Positions 8,119-17,499 of a stretch of 64,000 nucleotides of DNA are shown here, one piece after another. Under the pieces are notes generated by a model. It saw only the letters and a program-made list of their open reading frames with translations. It searched no databases and had not been told where the DNA came from. The stretch comes from JAITVM01 sp031551135 (GTDB lineage Bacteria; Bacillota; Clostridia; Lachnospirales; JAITVM01): the NCBI GenBank assembly GCA_031551135.1, contig JAVBOA010000036.1, positions 95,404-159,403 of the forward strand. The letters are read 5' to 3'. The translations under genes were made by a program, and so were the position numbers. Every line of letters starts with the position of its first letter. Position 1 is the first letter of the stretch.

Positions 8119-9927
8119 ATGGATGATAATTTAGATGATCTTTTAAAACAATCATATCAGGAAAGTGAAACCGCCGGCGAGGGGGATTTGATAAACTCTT
8201 CGTTTGATAAAGAAAATGAGGAATTTGAAAAAATAGTTCTGAATATGGAAGAGGAAGTTACACCTGAAATTGATTTTGACGAGGCTTCTGCTGACAAAAA
8301 TTCAGATGAAATAATTTTGAAAGATGAAACGCAAAAAGTCTCTTTTTTTAAGAAGAATATCTATTATATTGTTGCCGGTATTTTAACATTGATGATAATC
8401 GGAGTCGGAGCCGGTATAATTGTTGTGAAAAATAAAATCGGTGAAAAAGTCAAAGAAAATGCAATCGAGATTTCGTTGCCGGCTAACGTTTTAAATAATG
8501 CAAATTTCATTTTTATTAATAAAGCTTTTAGGATATCGGATCAGATTATAGAGATTAAAAAAATCTTAATGGATGACAGATATACGATAATTTATTTTAA
8601 CAACGAAATTGATTTATCACGCTATCGTGTTGGGATTTTGGATCAAGATAATAATATTTACTTACCCGATATTTCTTTTGTGGATAATGAAAGGGTAAAA
8701 TCACTGCATTTTGCGGCTTTCGGGAAGGATATTAAAAGCTTTGATTTATTTGCGAAAGATATCGAAAGCGGAGAAGAAATACATATTCCATTTAAACTGA
8801 AAAAAAAATCAGTTTTGGCGCAATCCGTAGTTTTTGATGAGCCTCAGAATATTTTTTTGTCGGATACTGAAAATATTGGAATTTTGGATAAAGTAAATTT
8901 TTCTTCGGCAGGAACTTCATTATATTTTGATTCTACTTATAAAAATAAGGATAATTCGATTTTTTTGGATACTGAAAATGGGTCGATAGAAATTAAAGAA
9001 AATGCGTTAAGACTTGTCGAACAAAGAGAAAAACCGCTCCAATTTGCTTTTGAAGATAATAAGCTTATGCTTTACAGAATGGATTTTGAGCCGCTTCGCA
9101 GTCTCGATTCCAAAGTTTATATTAAATTCAATAATATTTTTAAGCAATACGGTATTCATAAGGAAATTGACCCAAGCAATCTTTTTTCGAATAGGAAAGA
9201 AAGTGAATTGCGTTTTTCATTAGAGGATTTCACTGTTGTGCTGGAAGCCATGGGCTTGGGGAAAAATAACGCGATTTTGGTCATGCATGCAGAAAATAAT
9301 TATTCGTTCGGAAATTCGGTTAATGCCAATGATGAATATTCAAATCGAAAAGAAGTTCGGGCAGATATTGATTTAATATTTGAAAATGCAGACGGCTCTG
9401 TAATTGAAACTAAAGGAGAAGTTCTTTCTGCTGAATATGGAACAGATATCGTTTTTGATTTATCAAAAATTGAAAATACTTTTGGAAATTCGAATCTGAA
9501 ATTAAGAATAAATAGTTTTTCGATTAGAAAAGAATCTCAAGAAATCGAAATTAATTTAAAAGATTATAAAAAACATAATGTAGACTCGGCAAATGAGGAA
9601 ATTATTAAGAATGCTCTTATCGAGCGCTTGAAATATAAATCGAATTTAATTTCATCAAGCGAAATTAATAATTTTAACAAAGAACTTTTGGAAAGAAATA
9701 TTTCCGGTGATTATAAACCTGTTGCCGGTGCGGAAAATATGCTTTTTGGCGCTGATGTTTTGATTTCCAAAAAATTAGGAGATAAATATTTTGTTGTTGC
9801 TGCGGATAATTGGCACGGGTCTGTAAACGGTAAATATGAAGAATTTTCGGCCATTCATAAAATCGTTGCTGAGATAAAAAACGACGGTATCTTGGAAATC
9901 ATAAAAGATGATTTTAGCGGTTTGTAA
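8119..9927 (+). CDS. Bitopic membrane protein with large extracellular region, function unknown
   Basis: 602 residues. Residues 1-75 are acidic and low complexity (cytosolic), 80-104 form one membrane helix (YYIVAGILTLMIIGVGAGIIVV), and the remaining 500 residues are beta-rich and should be outside. I recognise no enzyme motif. The start follows AAGGTG at 8109-8114, and a repeat-end motif (GGAAATAGTAT) lies just upstream at 8094-8104. It is flanked by terminators, so it is monocistronic. The layout suits a surface, sensory or adhesion role, but that is inference. Confidence 0.75.
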   Translation: MDDNLDDLLKQSYQESETAGEGDLINSSFDKENEEFEKIVLNMEEEVTPEIDFDEASADKNSDEIILKDETQKVSFFKKNIYYIVAGILTLMIIGVGAGIIVVKNKIGEKVKENAIEISLPANVLNNANFIFINKAFRISDQIIEIKKILMDDRYTIIYFNNEIDLSRYRVGILDQDNNIYLPDISFVDNERVKSLHFAAFGKDIKSFDLFAKDIESGEEIHIPFKLKKKSVLAQSVVFDEPQNIFLSDTENIGILDKVNFSSAGTSLYFDSTYKNKDNSIFLDTENGSIEIKENALRLVEQREKPLQFAFEDNKLMLYRMDFEPLRSLDSKVYIKFNNIFKQYGIHKEIDPSNLFSNRKESELRFSLEDFTVVLEAMGLGKNNAILVMHAENNYSFGNSVNANDEYSNRKEVRADIDLIFENADGSVIETKGEVLSAEYGTDIVFDLSKIENTFGNSNLKLRINSFSIRKESQEIEINLKDYKKHNVDSANEEIIKNALIERLKYKSNLISSSEINNFNKELLERNISGDYKPVAGAENMLFGADVLISKKLGDKYFVVAADNWHGSVNGKYEEFSAIHKIVAEIKNDGILEIIKDDFSGL

Positions 9928-9956
9928 AAACTTTGATACAATAAAATTTTACCGGC

Positions 9957-9988
9957 AAAAAAAACGGCGCAATGCGCCGTTTTTTTTG
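9957..9988. terminator. Bidirectional intrinsic terminator
   Basis: ACGGCGC-AAT-GCGCCGT with eight A before and eight T after, placed between two convergent genes. Confidence 0.9.
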
Positions 9989-9995
9989 ATCATAA

Positions 9996-11030
9996 TTAAT
10001 CATAATAAAAATATATTGAGCCGGAGACAGTCGAAGTTTTTACATTAAACTTAGATTTTGCGTCTACACGGACATCAGAATTCGGTAGATTTCCGTCCAA
10101 GGAATTAATAGTTTGGTCTTCATCAAAAAAGCAAGTTATGTTTCCGGAAACCGAACGTGTATCCAGATTTGCTTTTTCCATATATTCAAAATCCAATGTT
10201 TGGTCTGCGCTGATTGTTTTGCATATTATATTTTTTGCAGAAATATCATCAGTATAAATATTGCCCGATGTACTGGAGATTGTAAGATTGTTTGTTTCGA
10301 TTGAAGTCAAATCGATATATCCTGAAATTGTGGAAATATCTATAACATCATTTTTTTCGACTTCGTTGACGGATAAATCAGCGGAAGTACCGTTTAAGTA
10401 GACTTCAGAAATTTTGCAATCTTCAACATTTATATATCCATTTTCCAAAACGGCTTTTAGTGTTTTGGAATCTATATCGGAGATCCAAATGTTGCCGTTT
10501 GAGCCTTTTAAATTTATATCATTAATATCACATTTTTGCGGATTTATTTCGATCATAACAGAGTTTTGGCCATTTTTATTATCCACTGCAGACTGCGTCA
10601 GCAAAAAATTAGAATTTTCTGCATTAATAACATATTTACTCAAATCATCAGAATAAACCGTAATTCTTGCGGCGGTATCCAAAGAATTGTCTTTTATAAT
10701 ATCTACGCTTAAATTTATGAAGTTGAGATTAATATTGTTTAAATCGTCAAAAATAAATTCCGAAAAGCCTAAAGAGTGGTATTCTTCTAATGGAACGGCC
10801 TCTGTAACTTCGACAGTCATTGCGCTGGGAGGAACGATGGGTTCGTCACCGTGCATATTGCTAATTTCATTAGTTTTAGTTGCAGAACTAAAAATATTTT
10901 TTAAACTGTCCGCGAAATAATGATTAAATAAAGAGCTTATTCCGGATTTTATCAGCATCATAATAATAAATAAGACGATTGTAAATGTAATTAAATTATT
11001 CTTACCGGACTTGCGTTTGTTTTCATCCAT
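9996..11030 (-). CDS. DUF4097 family beta-helix membrane protein
   Basis: 344 residues. A basic N-terminus and one membrane helix (about 14-30, ITFTIVLFIIMMLIKSG) precede an external region. From about residue 90 there are repeated short beta-strand units (..NLTISSTSGNIYTDDISAKN.., ..RSVSGNITCFF.., ..KTSTVSGSIYFYYD). This Ser-Gly-Asn/Asp-Ile periodicity is characteristic of DUF4097 (putative adhesin, right-handed beta-helix). The Shine-Dalgarno is AAAGGAA. It is divergent from fabT and has no evident functional tie to it. The family's role is not established. Confidence 0.8.
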   Translation of the reverse strand: MDENKRKSGKNNLITFTIVLFIIMMLIKSGISSLFNHYFADSLKNIFSSATKTNEISNMHGDEPIVPPSAMTVEVTEAVPLEEYHSLGFSEFIFDDLNNINLNFINLSVDIIKDNSLDTAARITVYSDDLSKYVINAENSNFLLTQSAVDNKNGQNSVMIEINPQKCDINDINLKGSNGNIWISDIDSKTLKAVLENGYINVEDCKISEVYLNGTSADLSVNEVEKNDVIDISTISGYIDLTSIETNNLTISSTSGNIYTDDISAKNIICKTISADQTLDFEYMEKANLDTRSVSGNITCFFDEDQTINSLDGNLPNSDVRVDAKSKFNVKTSTVSGSIYFYYD

Positions 11031-11149
11031 ATGGAAAATTCCTTTCTATCTATAATAAATCCGATTTTTAATATATACTGATATATATTTGAAATGTCTG
11101 CAAATACTTATAATATATATTTTTGATTAAGAAAGTACAGCATAAGTAA

Positions 11150-11178
11150 TTGACGAGAGAAATAAAAAATAATATACT
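11150..11178 (+). promoter_or_regulatory. Sigma-A promoter of the fab/acc operon
   Basis: TTGACG at 11150-11155, a 17-bp spacer, then TATACT at 11173-11178. The -10 overlaps the FabT-type palindrome by three bases, so repressor binding would block RNA polymerase. Confidence 0.8.
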
Positions 11179-11192
11179 TTGATTATCAAAGT
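11176..11192. promoter_or_regulatory. FabT-type operator
   Basis: ACTTTGATTATCAAAGT is a perfect 17-bp palindrome. It closely matches the known FabT site of streptococci and enterococci (TTTGA-n-TCAAA core). It sits 22 bp before the fabT start and overlaps the -10 element. It predicts autorepression of the entire operon, with long-chain acyl-ACP as the expected co-repressor (family knowledge). Confidence 0.85.
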
Positions 11193-11214
11193 TATTTTGG
11201 AGGTTTTGATTTGA

Positions 11215-11673
11215 ATGGATGATTCATTGAGCATTATAAATAAACTATTTGTAGATTTGTTTAACGATATTTTATCCATAGAAGAATTATCACTCAAAAA
11301 TGCGTTTTTCAGCGATGTCTCGATTACTGAAATTCATACTATAGAGGCGATTGGGATTTCTGAAAGACCGACGATGTCTCAGGTCGCGAAAAAGCTGGAT
11401 ATTACGCTGGGTACTTTAACAGTAGCCATAAAAAATTTAGTAAACAAAGGTTTAGTAGAAAGATATTATTCGCAGAACGATAAACGAGTGGTGAATATCG
11501 GCCTGACTAAAAAAGGACGCACAATTTTTCGGCTTCATGAGAAATTTCATAAGGAGATGATTTTGGAATCGCTCAAGGATTTATCGAAAGAAGAGATTTC
11601 GATTTTATCGGGTACGCTTGATAAAATACATAAATTTCTTAATAATAAACTTATATCCATGAAGGATAATTAA
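11215..11673 (+). CDS. fabT: FabT, MarR-family repressor of fatty-acid synthesis
   Basis: 152 residues, a full-length MarR winged-helix protein. The helix-turn-helix region is about residues 50-85 (TMSQVAKKLDITLGTLTVAI) and the wing contains SQNDKRVVNIGLTKKGR. Heading a fab operon and carrying a FabT-type operator in its own promoter identify it as FabT rather than another MarR protein. The ATG at 11215 is the first start in frame (a TGA precedes it); TGGAGG lies at 11198-11203. The fabH gene follows in 17 nt. Confidence 0.92.
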   Translation: MDDSLSIINKLFVDLFNDILSIEELSLKNAFFSDVSITEIHTIEAIGISERPTMSQVAKKLDITLGTLTVAIKNLVNKGLVERYYSQNDKRVVNIGLTKKGRTIFRLHEKFHKEMILESLKDLSKEEISILSGTLDKIHKFLNNKLISMKDN

Positions 11674-11690
11674 ATTAAGGGGTGATTATT

Positions 11691-12665
11691 TTGAGCAACA
11701 TAGTAGTTTCGCAAATATCTGCTTATACCCCGTCAAATATTGTTTCTAACGACGATATTTCTAAGATTGTTGAAACAAATGACGAATGGATTTTTTCGCG
11801 TACAGGAATAAAAAACCGAAGAATTTCATTGAACGAAAACACTTCAGATTTATGTGCGAAAGTTTGCAAGGATTTAATCGAGAAAGAGGGAATTGATCCA
11901 AAAGAAATTGATTTAATAATTGTTGCAACTATAACGCCGGATGCTTTGATGCCGTCGGTTTCTTGTATGGTTCAGTCGATTATAAACGCCGAAAACGCAA
12001 TGGCTTTTGATATAAACGTTGCCTGCACGGGCTTTGTTTATGCGATTTCAATCGCTGAAAAAATGATGAAATCCGGCTTGTATAAAACGGCTCTTGTTGT
12101 CGGAGGCGAAACTTTATCAAAAATGGTAGATTGGACAGACCGTGGAACTTGCTGCCTTTTTGGTGACGGTGCCGGCGGAATTTTATTGAAACAAGGAAAC
12201 GAGAATTTTCTGATTTGCGAGGAGTTGAGGGCGGACGGAAAGCGCGGATTGTCTTTAACGGGAAAAAATATTCCTCTCAGTAATTATTGGGTGGACGGAA
12301 AACCGGCAAGTGAGTTTATGCAAATGCAAGGCAGAGATATTTTTGATTTCGCTGCAAAAGCTGTGCCGCAAAGTATTTTGTCGGTAATGGAGAAATCCGG
12401 ACTGACATTTGATGAAATCGATTATATCGTGCCGCATCAGGCAAATTCCAGAATTATTGATTTTGTGGCTAAAAAACTGAAGCTTGAAATGGATAAATTT
12501 TTTATGAACATAAGCGAATACGGAAATACTTCGGCGGCCTCAATCCCGATTGCACTATCCGAAATGCTGGACAAAAATTTAATAAAAATCGGCAGCGGGC
12601 AAAAATTGATTTTAGCCGGATTTGGCGGCGGACTAACATGGGGCAGCGTAATAATAAAATTGTAA
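11691..12665 (+). CDS. fabH: Beta-ketoacyl-ACP synthase III
   Basis: 324 residues. It condenses acetyl-CoA (or a branched acyl-CoA) with malonyl-ACP to start type II fatty-acid synthesis. The catalytic triad is visible: Cys in NVACTGFVYA, His in VPHQANSRI and Asn in EYGNTSAAS. The TTG at 11691 is chosen because AAGGGGTGAT lies 5 nt before it; the in-frame GTG at 11682 is part of that ribosome-binding site. In many Clostridia acpP follows fabH, but here fabK follows directly. Confidence 0.95.
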   Translation: MSNIVVSQISAYTPSNIVSNDDISKIVETNDEWIFSRTGIKNRRISLNENTSDLCAKVCKDLIEKEGIDPKEIDLIIVATITPDALMPSVSCMVQSIINAENAMAFDINVACTGFVYAISIAEKMMKSGLYKTALVVGGETLSKMVDWTDRGTCCLFGDGAGGILLKQGNENFLICEELRADGKRGLSLTGKNIPLSNYWVDGKPASEFMQMQGRDIFDFAAKAVPQSILSVMEKSGLTFDEIDYIVPHQANSRIIDFVAKKLKLEMDKFFMNISEYGNTSAASIPIALSEMLDKNLIKIGSGQKLILAGFGGGLTWGSVIIKL

Positions 12666-12676
12666 AGGTGATAAAA

Positions 12677-13621
12677 ATGAATTTTGAAATCTGTGATTTA
12701 TTCAATATCAAATATCCGATAATATCCGGCGCAATGGCTTGGGTTTCCGAGCATAATCTTGTTGCTGCGGTTTCGGAGGCAGGCGGCTTGGGAGTTTTGG
12801 CAAGCGGAAATGCGGATTACAATTATGTTAAATCCGAAATTAAAAAAATTCGTGAAAAGACAGATAAACCGTTTGCGCTTAATATAATGCTGCTTTCGCC
12901 GCATGCGGAAGATATTGCAAGATTGGCCTGCGAAGAAGACATAAAAATAGTTTTTACCGGTGCGGGTGACCCGTCTAAATATATAAAATCATTTCAGGAA
13001 AAGGGAATTAAAGTCGTTCCTGTTGTGCCGTCGGTTGCGCTTGCAAAATCTATGCAAAGGCTTGGCGCAGATGCTCTGGTTGCGGAAGGAATGGAAGCCG
13101 GAGGGCATATCGGCAAGCTTACAACAATGTCGCTTCTTCCGCAAGTTGTGGATGCGGTAAATATTCCGGTTGTCGGTGCAGGCGGAGTCGGGGACGGACG
13201 CGGAATGGCGGCGTGTATTATGCTCGGGGCAAAAGGCGTTCAATTGGGAACAAGATTTTTATTGGCTGAGGAATGTGTCGTTCATGAAAATTACAAACAG
13301 GCGATTATTAAAGCCAACGATATAGATACGGTTATTACAGGACAAATTACCGGACATCCGGTTAGGGTTCTGCGAAATCAGCTCGCACGCAAATATGATA
13401 TTGTCGAAAAAGAAGAAATGAAAAAAGATACTCCGGACTTAAAAAAAATGGAGGAACTTGGAACAGGAACTCTGCGTGCGGCAGTGGTTGACGGCGATGT
13501 AAAAAACGGCTCGCTGATGGCCGGTCAGATTTCGGGAATGGTAAACAAGCGTGGAACATGCAAAGAGATTATTGAAGAGATTATGGATGAATTTTATTCG
13601 ACTATAAATAAGTATCAGTAG
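12677..13621 (+). CDS. fabK: Enoyl-ACP reductase II (FMN-dependent)
   Basis: 314 residues of the nitronate monooxygenase-like TIM-barrel family. It carries out the NAD(P)H-dependent last reduction of each elongation cycle with FMN. Markers: ISGAMAWVSEHNLVAAVSEA near the start, GMEAGGHIGKLTTM, VGAGGVGDGRGMAA and LGAKGVQLGTRFL (phosphate/FMN loops), and the FabK-like ending GQISGMV. The ATG at 12677 has AAAGGTG at 12664-12670 overlapping the fabH stop. No fabI is present in the operon, so FabK is the expected enoyl reductase. Confidence 0.93.
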   Translation: MNFEICDLFNIKYPIISGAMAWVSEHNLVAAVSEAGGLGVLASGNADYNYVKSEIKKIREKTDKPFALNIMLLSPHAEDIARLACEEDIKIVFTGAGDPSKYIKSFQEKGIKVVPVVPSVALAKSMQRLGADALVAEGMEAGGHIGKLTTMSLLPQVVDAVNIPVVGAGGVGDGRGMAACIMLGAKGVQLGTRFLLAEECVVHENYKQAIIKANDIDTVITGQITGHPVRVLRNQLARKYDIVEKEEMKKDTPDLKKMEELGTGTLRAAVVDGDVKNGSLMAGQISGMVNKRGTCKEIIEEIMDEFYSTINKYQ

Positions 13622-13646
13622 CTTTTCAAGCAAGAAGGAGTTTTGA

Positions 13647-14588
13647 ATGAAAACAGCTTTTGTATTTGCGGGTCAAGGCGCGCAATATTTTAATATGGGC
13701 AAGGAATTATACGATAATTATGAAATAGTCAGAAAAACTATCGAGGAAGCGAATTCGGTTCTGGATTTTAAAATCGAGGATTTGACTTTTTTCGAGAACG
13801 AAAATTTAAATGTAACGGAGTTTACACAGCCGATTGTTCTTGCGTTCAGCATTGCTTTTTTTAGATTATTGACGGAATTAGGAATCAAAGCAGATTGTTA
13901 CGCTGGATTATCTTTGGGCGAATATTCGGCGCTTGTGGCTTCGGGAGCATTGGATTTCAAACAGGCGGTTGCATTGGTGCGCAAGCGCGGAAAATTCATG
14001 CAGGAAGCAGTTCCCGAAGGCATCGGCGGAATGACTGCCGTAATGAACGCAGAGCGTGAATTGATTATAAAAATTTGTAACGAAGCTTCGGATTGCGGAA
14101 TAATTTCGGCGGCGAATTTCAATGCGCCCGGTCAAATCGTGATTGCGGGCGAAATAAAAGCTCTTGAAAAAGCCGAAACGCTTTTGAAAGAAAACGGCAT
14201 AAAAAAATCCATTCGACTGAATGTGTCGGGGCCTTTTCATACTGCACTATTGAAAACGGCGGCGGATAAATTAAGCATTGAATTAAAAAATATTGAATTT
14301 AAAAAAATGGAAAAACCGGTTATCACGAATCTTACAGGCAAAGAAATAAAAGAAAATGAAATTTCGGATACTCTATATAAACAAATTATGTCGCCGGTTT
14401 ATTGGGAAGACAGCATAAATTATATGATCGAAAACGGTGCGACTCGTTTTGTAGAAATCGGGCCCGGAAAAGCGCTTTCGTCTTTTATAAAGCGGATAAA
14501 TAAAGATGTCACAATTTTTAATTTCGATAACCAAGAAAAACTTGATTTGATTTTGAAAGATGGGAGTGGTTTTTTTGTTTCAGAATAA
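13647..14588 (+). CDS. fabD: Malonyl-CoA:ACP transacylase
   Basis: 313 residues. It loads malonyl groups onto acyl carrier protein. It begins FVFAGQGAQYFNMGKELY. The active serine is in GLSLGEYSA (GHSLG-type elbow, here with Leu for His), and the partner His is in GPFHTALL. The Shine-Dalgarno is AAGAAGGAG. Its last 14 nt overlap the fabG start, indicating coupled translation. Confidence 0.95.
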   Translation: MKTAFVFAGQGAQYFNMGKELYDNYEIVRKTIEEANSVLDFKIEDLTFFENENLNVTEFTQPIVLAFSIAFFRLLTELGIKADCYAGLSLGEYSALVASGALDFKQAVALVRKRGKFMQEAVPEGIGGMTAVMNAERELIIKICNEASDCGIISAANFNAPGQIVIAGEIKALEKAETLLKENGIKKSIRLNVSGPFHTALLKTAADKLSIELKNIEFKKMEKPVITNLTGKEIKENEISDTLYKQIMSPVYWEDSINYMIENGATRFVEIGPGKALSSFIKRINKDVTIFNFDNQEKLDLILKDGSGFFVSE

Positions 14589-15300
14589 AACCGTGATAGT
14601 TACGGGAGCTTCTCGGGGAATCGGCAGGGCGGTTGCATTAAAATTTGCGGAATCGGGAGCTAATCTTGTTGTAAATTACAATTCCTCTTATCCAAGCGAT
14701 TTATTAAGTATATTCGCCGAAAAAAATTATAATTATTTGGCGGTAAAGGCTGATGTCAGCAAAATCGAAGAAGCCGAAGAATTGATTAAAAAAGCCAAAG
14801 AAAAGTTTAATTCAGTTGATATTTTAATAAATAACGCCGGAATAACAAAAGATAATCTCATTTTGCGTATGACAGAAAAAGAATTTGACGATGTTATAAA
14901 TATCAATTTAAAAGGAACGTTTAACACGATAAAATACGCTTCGAATTTTATGCTTAAACAAAAATCGGGCGTGATTATAAATATTTCGTCGGTAATCGGA
15001 ATTATGGGTAATGCCGGGCAGGCAAATTATGCCGCAAGCAAAGCCGGAATAATCGGGCTTACAAAATCCGTGGCGCGCGAATTGGCTTCTCGAAATATCA
15101 GATGCAATGCGATTGCGCCGGGCTTTATTCAAACAGATATGACCGATGTTTTATCGGAGGATATAAAAAATGAAATGCTCAAAAATATTCCGCTGAAACG
15201 TTTTGGAACGCCGGATGATATTGCGGATGCATGTTTGTTTTTGGCAGGAAGCGGATATATTACGGGTCAGGTTTTGAGTATCGACGGCGGTCTTTTATAA
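14575..15300 (+). CDS. fabG: 3-oxoacyl-ACP reductase
   Basis: 241 residues, classical SDR fold. NADPH-binding TGASRGIG at residues 8-15, the structural NNAG, and the catalytic Ser in INISSVIG with YAASK (Tyr/Lys). It reduces beta-ketoacyl-ACP to the 3-hydroxy form. The TTG at 14575 is preferred because GGGAGTGG at 14562-14569 is correctly spaced; the upstream ATG at 14560 overlaps that site. It overlaps the end of fabD by 14 nt. Confidence 0.94.
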   Translation: MFQNKTVIVTGASRGIGRAVALKFAESGANLVVNYNSSYPSDLLSIFAEKNYNYLAVKADVSKIEEAEELIKKAKEKFNSVDILINNAGITKDNLILRMTEKEFDDVININLKGTFNTIKYASNFMLKQKSGVIINISSVIGIMGNAGQANYAASKAGIIGLTKSVARELASRNIRCNAIAPGFIQTDMTDVLSEDIKNEMLKNIPLKRFGTPDDIADACLFLAGSGYITGQVLSIDGGLL

Positions 15301-15321
15301 TTGATATAATGGAGGAATTTT

Positions 15322-16557
15322 ATGAATAGAAGAGTTGTAATTACGGGTATCGGAAATATTACACCGCTGGGAAATACGGTCAGCGAGTTTTGGGAAAATA
15401 TCAAAAACAGCAAAAACGGAATTGATTTTATAACAAAATTTGACACTTCTGATTGCGAAAATAAAATTGCCGCAGAAGTGAAAAATTTTCAGCCAACGGA
15501 TTATATGGAAAAAAAATTGACAAAAAGATATGATTTATTTACTCAATACGGCGTGGCTTCGGCAGTTCAGGCTTTTAATGACAGCGAAATAAAATCGGAC
15601 GAAATAAACGCCGACCGTTTTGGAATTATTTACGGCTCGGGAATCGGCGGACTTAACACAATGGAAGAGCAGATAATTAAAATGCATGAAAAAGGACCTT
15701 CCAGAATTGCGCCGCTTTTTATTCCGATGTCAATTGTAAATATGGCGGCGGGAAATATCGCGATTCATTTGGGCGCAAAAGGAATCTGCACTTGTACGGT
15801 GACCGCCTGCGCCACAGCGACAAATTGTATCGGCGAAGCTTTTCGTAGCATAAAACATGGTTATCATGATATAATTGTATCCGGAGGCGCAGAAGCTTCG
15901 ATTGACAAAATCGGAATCGGCGGATTTACCTCGATTATGGCACTTTCGCCGTCAAAAGATATCAACCGCGCGTCGATTCCTTTCGACAAAGAAAGAAATG
16001 GTTTTGTTATGGGTGAAGGCGCGGGCGCATTGGTTTTGGAAGAGCTTGAACACGCTCAGAAGCGCGGTGCGAAAATATATGCGGAAATTGTCGGATACGG
16101 CACAACTTGCGACGCTTATCATATGACAGCGCCGTCTCCGGACGGAAGCGGTGCAAGCAAAGCTATGCAGATGGCGATAAACGAGGCGGGTATTTCGAAT
16201 AATGAAATCTCGTATATAAACGCTCACGGAACTTCCACAATGCCGAACGACTCGGCGGAGACAAACGCGATTAAGAGTGTTTTCAAAGAATACGCGTACG
16301 AATTATTAATCAGCTCTACAAAATCCATGACAGGGCATCTTTTGGGCGCGGCAGGCGCTGTTGAAGCGATAATAGCAATAAAATCACTTCAGGATAATTT
16401 TGTACCGCCGACAATTAATTATAAAGAAAAAGATCCGGTATGTGATTTAAATTATGTGCCAAACACGGGCGTAAGCCATGAAAATAAATATGTTTTGAGC
16501 AATTCATTTGGTTTCGGCGGGCATAACGCTGTGCTATGCTTTAAAAAATGGGAGTGA
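15322..16557 (+). CDS. fabF: Beta-ketoacyl-ACP synthase II
   Basis: 411 residues, the elongating condensing enzyme. Nucleophile Cys in TVTACATATNCIGEA, histidines in INAHGTSTMPND and SMTGHLLGAAGAVE, and the C-terminal gating loop NSFGFGGHNAVL. The length matches the family. Shine-Dalgarno ATGGAGGAA 6 nt before the ATG. The stop TGA lies inside the accB ribosome-binding site. Confidence 0.96.
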   Translation: MNRRVVITGIGNITPLGNTVSEFWENIKNSKNGIDFITKFDTSDCENKIAAEVKNFQPTDYMEKKLTKRYDLFTQYGVASAVQAFNDSEIKSDEINADRFGIIYGSGIGGLNTMEEQIIKMHEKGPSRIAPLFIPMSIVNMAAGNIAIHLGAKGICTCTVTACATATNCIGEAFRSIKHGYHDIIVSGGAEASIDKIGIGGFTSIMALSPSKDINRASIPFDKERNGFVMGEGAGALVLEELEHAQKRGAKIYAEIVGYGTTCDAYHMTAPSPDGSGASKAMQMAINEAGISNNEISYINAHGTSTMPNDSAETNAIKSVFKEYAYELLISSTKSMTGHLLGAAGAVEAIIAIKSLQDNFVPPTINYKEKDPVCDLNYVPNTGVSHENKYVLSNSFGFGGHNAVLCFKKWE

Positions 16558-16561
16558 GAAA

Positions 16562-17017
16562 ATGAATTTTTCGGAAATCAAAGAACTGATAAATATAATC
16601 GATAAATCATCATTAACAGAGATTGAGCTGAAAAATTCGGCGATTTATTTGCGTATGAACAAAAATAAAACAGCCGGAACAGAAAAAATATCTGTAAAAG
16701 AGAATTTAGAAAACAATTTTTCTGATATATCTGATATAATTGAAAAAGAAATTCCAAAGCCGCAAGAAATAACAAAAACCGAAGGTTTTTTTGTAAAATC
16801 TCCGATAGTAGGAACTTTTTATGCGGCGGCTTCTCCCGATAAACCGCCTTTTGTTTCCGTTGGCGATATCGTGAAAAAGGGTCAGGTTTTATGCATTATC
16901 GAGGCCATGAAAGTTATGAACGAGGTTTTGTGCGAACAAGAGGGCAGAATCGAGCAGATTTATGTTAAAAACGAAGATATGGTCGAATATGACCAGAATT
17001 TATTTAGAATTGTCTAG
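16562..17017 (+). CDS. accB: Acetyl-CoA carboxylase biotin carboxyl carrier protein
   Basis: 151 residues. An N-terminal helical region, a variable linker (about 40-80), then the biotinyl domain with EAMKVMNEV, whose Lys carries biotin. It shuttles carboxybiotin between AccC and AccAD. The ATG at 16562 follows GGGAGTGA at 16550-16557, which overlaps the fabF stop; an in-frame start at 16508 lies inside fabF and is rejected. Confidence 0.94.
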   Translation: MNFSEIKELINIIDKSSLTEIELKNSAIYLRMNKNKTAGTEKISVKENLENNFSDISDIIEKEIPKPQEITKTEGFFVKSPIVGTFYAAASPDKPPFVSVGDIVKKGQVLCIIEAMKVMNEVLCEQEGRIEQIYVKNEDMVEYDQNLFRIV

Positions 17018-17028
17018 GGGCTGTTAAA

Positions 17029-17445
17029 ATGGATATAAAAGAAATTATGGAGATAATTCCGCATAGACCGCCGTTTTTGTTATTAGACAAAATTACGGAA
17101 TTAACACCCGGCGAATCTGTTGTTGCCGTAAAAAATGTTACAATGAACGAATATTTTTTTCAGGGGCATTTTCCGGGTGAGCCGGTTATGCCGGGCGTTT
17201 TGATAATCGAAGCTTTGGCGCAGGCCGGAGCGGTCGCGCTTTTGTCATTGCCTGAAAATAAAGGCAAAATTGCTTATTTTGGCGCGATCGATAAAGCGAA
17301 ATTCCGTGCAAAAGTCGTTCCCGGTGATACTTTGATTTTGAAAGTAAATATGATTCGACTTAAAGCAATGGCAGGAACCGCAAAGGCTGAGGCTTTTGTT
17401 GAAAACAAAAAAGTTTGTGAAGCAGAAATTACATTTTTGTATTAA
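17029..17445 (+). CDS. fabZ: 3-hydroxyacyl-ACP dehydratase
   Basis: 138 residues, hot-dog fold. PHRPPFLLLDKI at residues 9-20, and GHFPGEPVMPGVLIIEALAQ containing the active His and Glu. It dehydrates 3-hydroxyacyl-ACP; no fabA or fabN-type isomerase is seen here. The Shine-Dalgarno AGGGG overlaps the accB stop. Confidence 0.95.
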   Translation: MDIKEIMEIIPHRPPFLLLDKITELTPGESVVAVKNVTMNEYFFQGHFPGEPVMPGVLIIEALAQAGAVALLSLPENKGKIAYFGAIDKAKFRAKVVPGDTLILKVNMIRLKAMAGTAKAEAFVENKKVCEAEITFLY

Positions 17446-17499
17446 GTATAAAGCGGATACGTTTCGTATGGGTTTCGGAATCGTATCAAAGGAGCAATT

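Noticed and set aside
16508..16561. Extended N-terminus for AccB inside fabF
   Set aside because: The ATG at 16562 has a proper ribosome-binding site and gives the normal BCCP start; the extension is out-of-frame fabF sequence.
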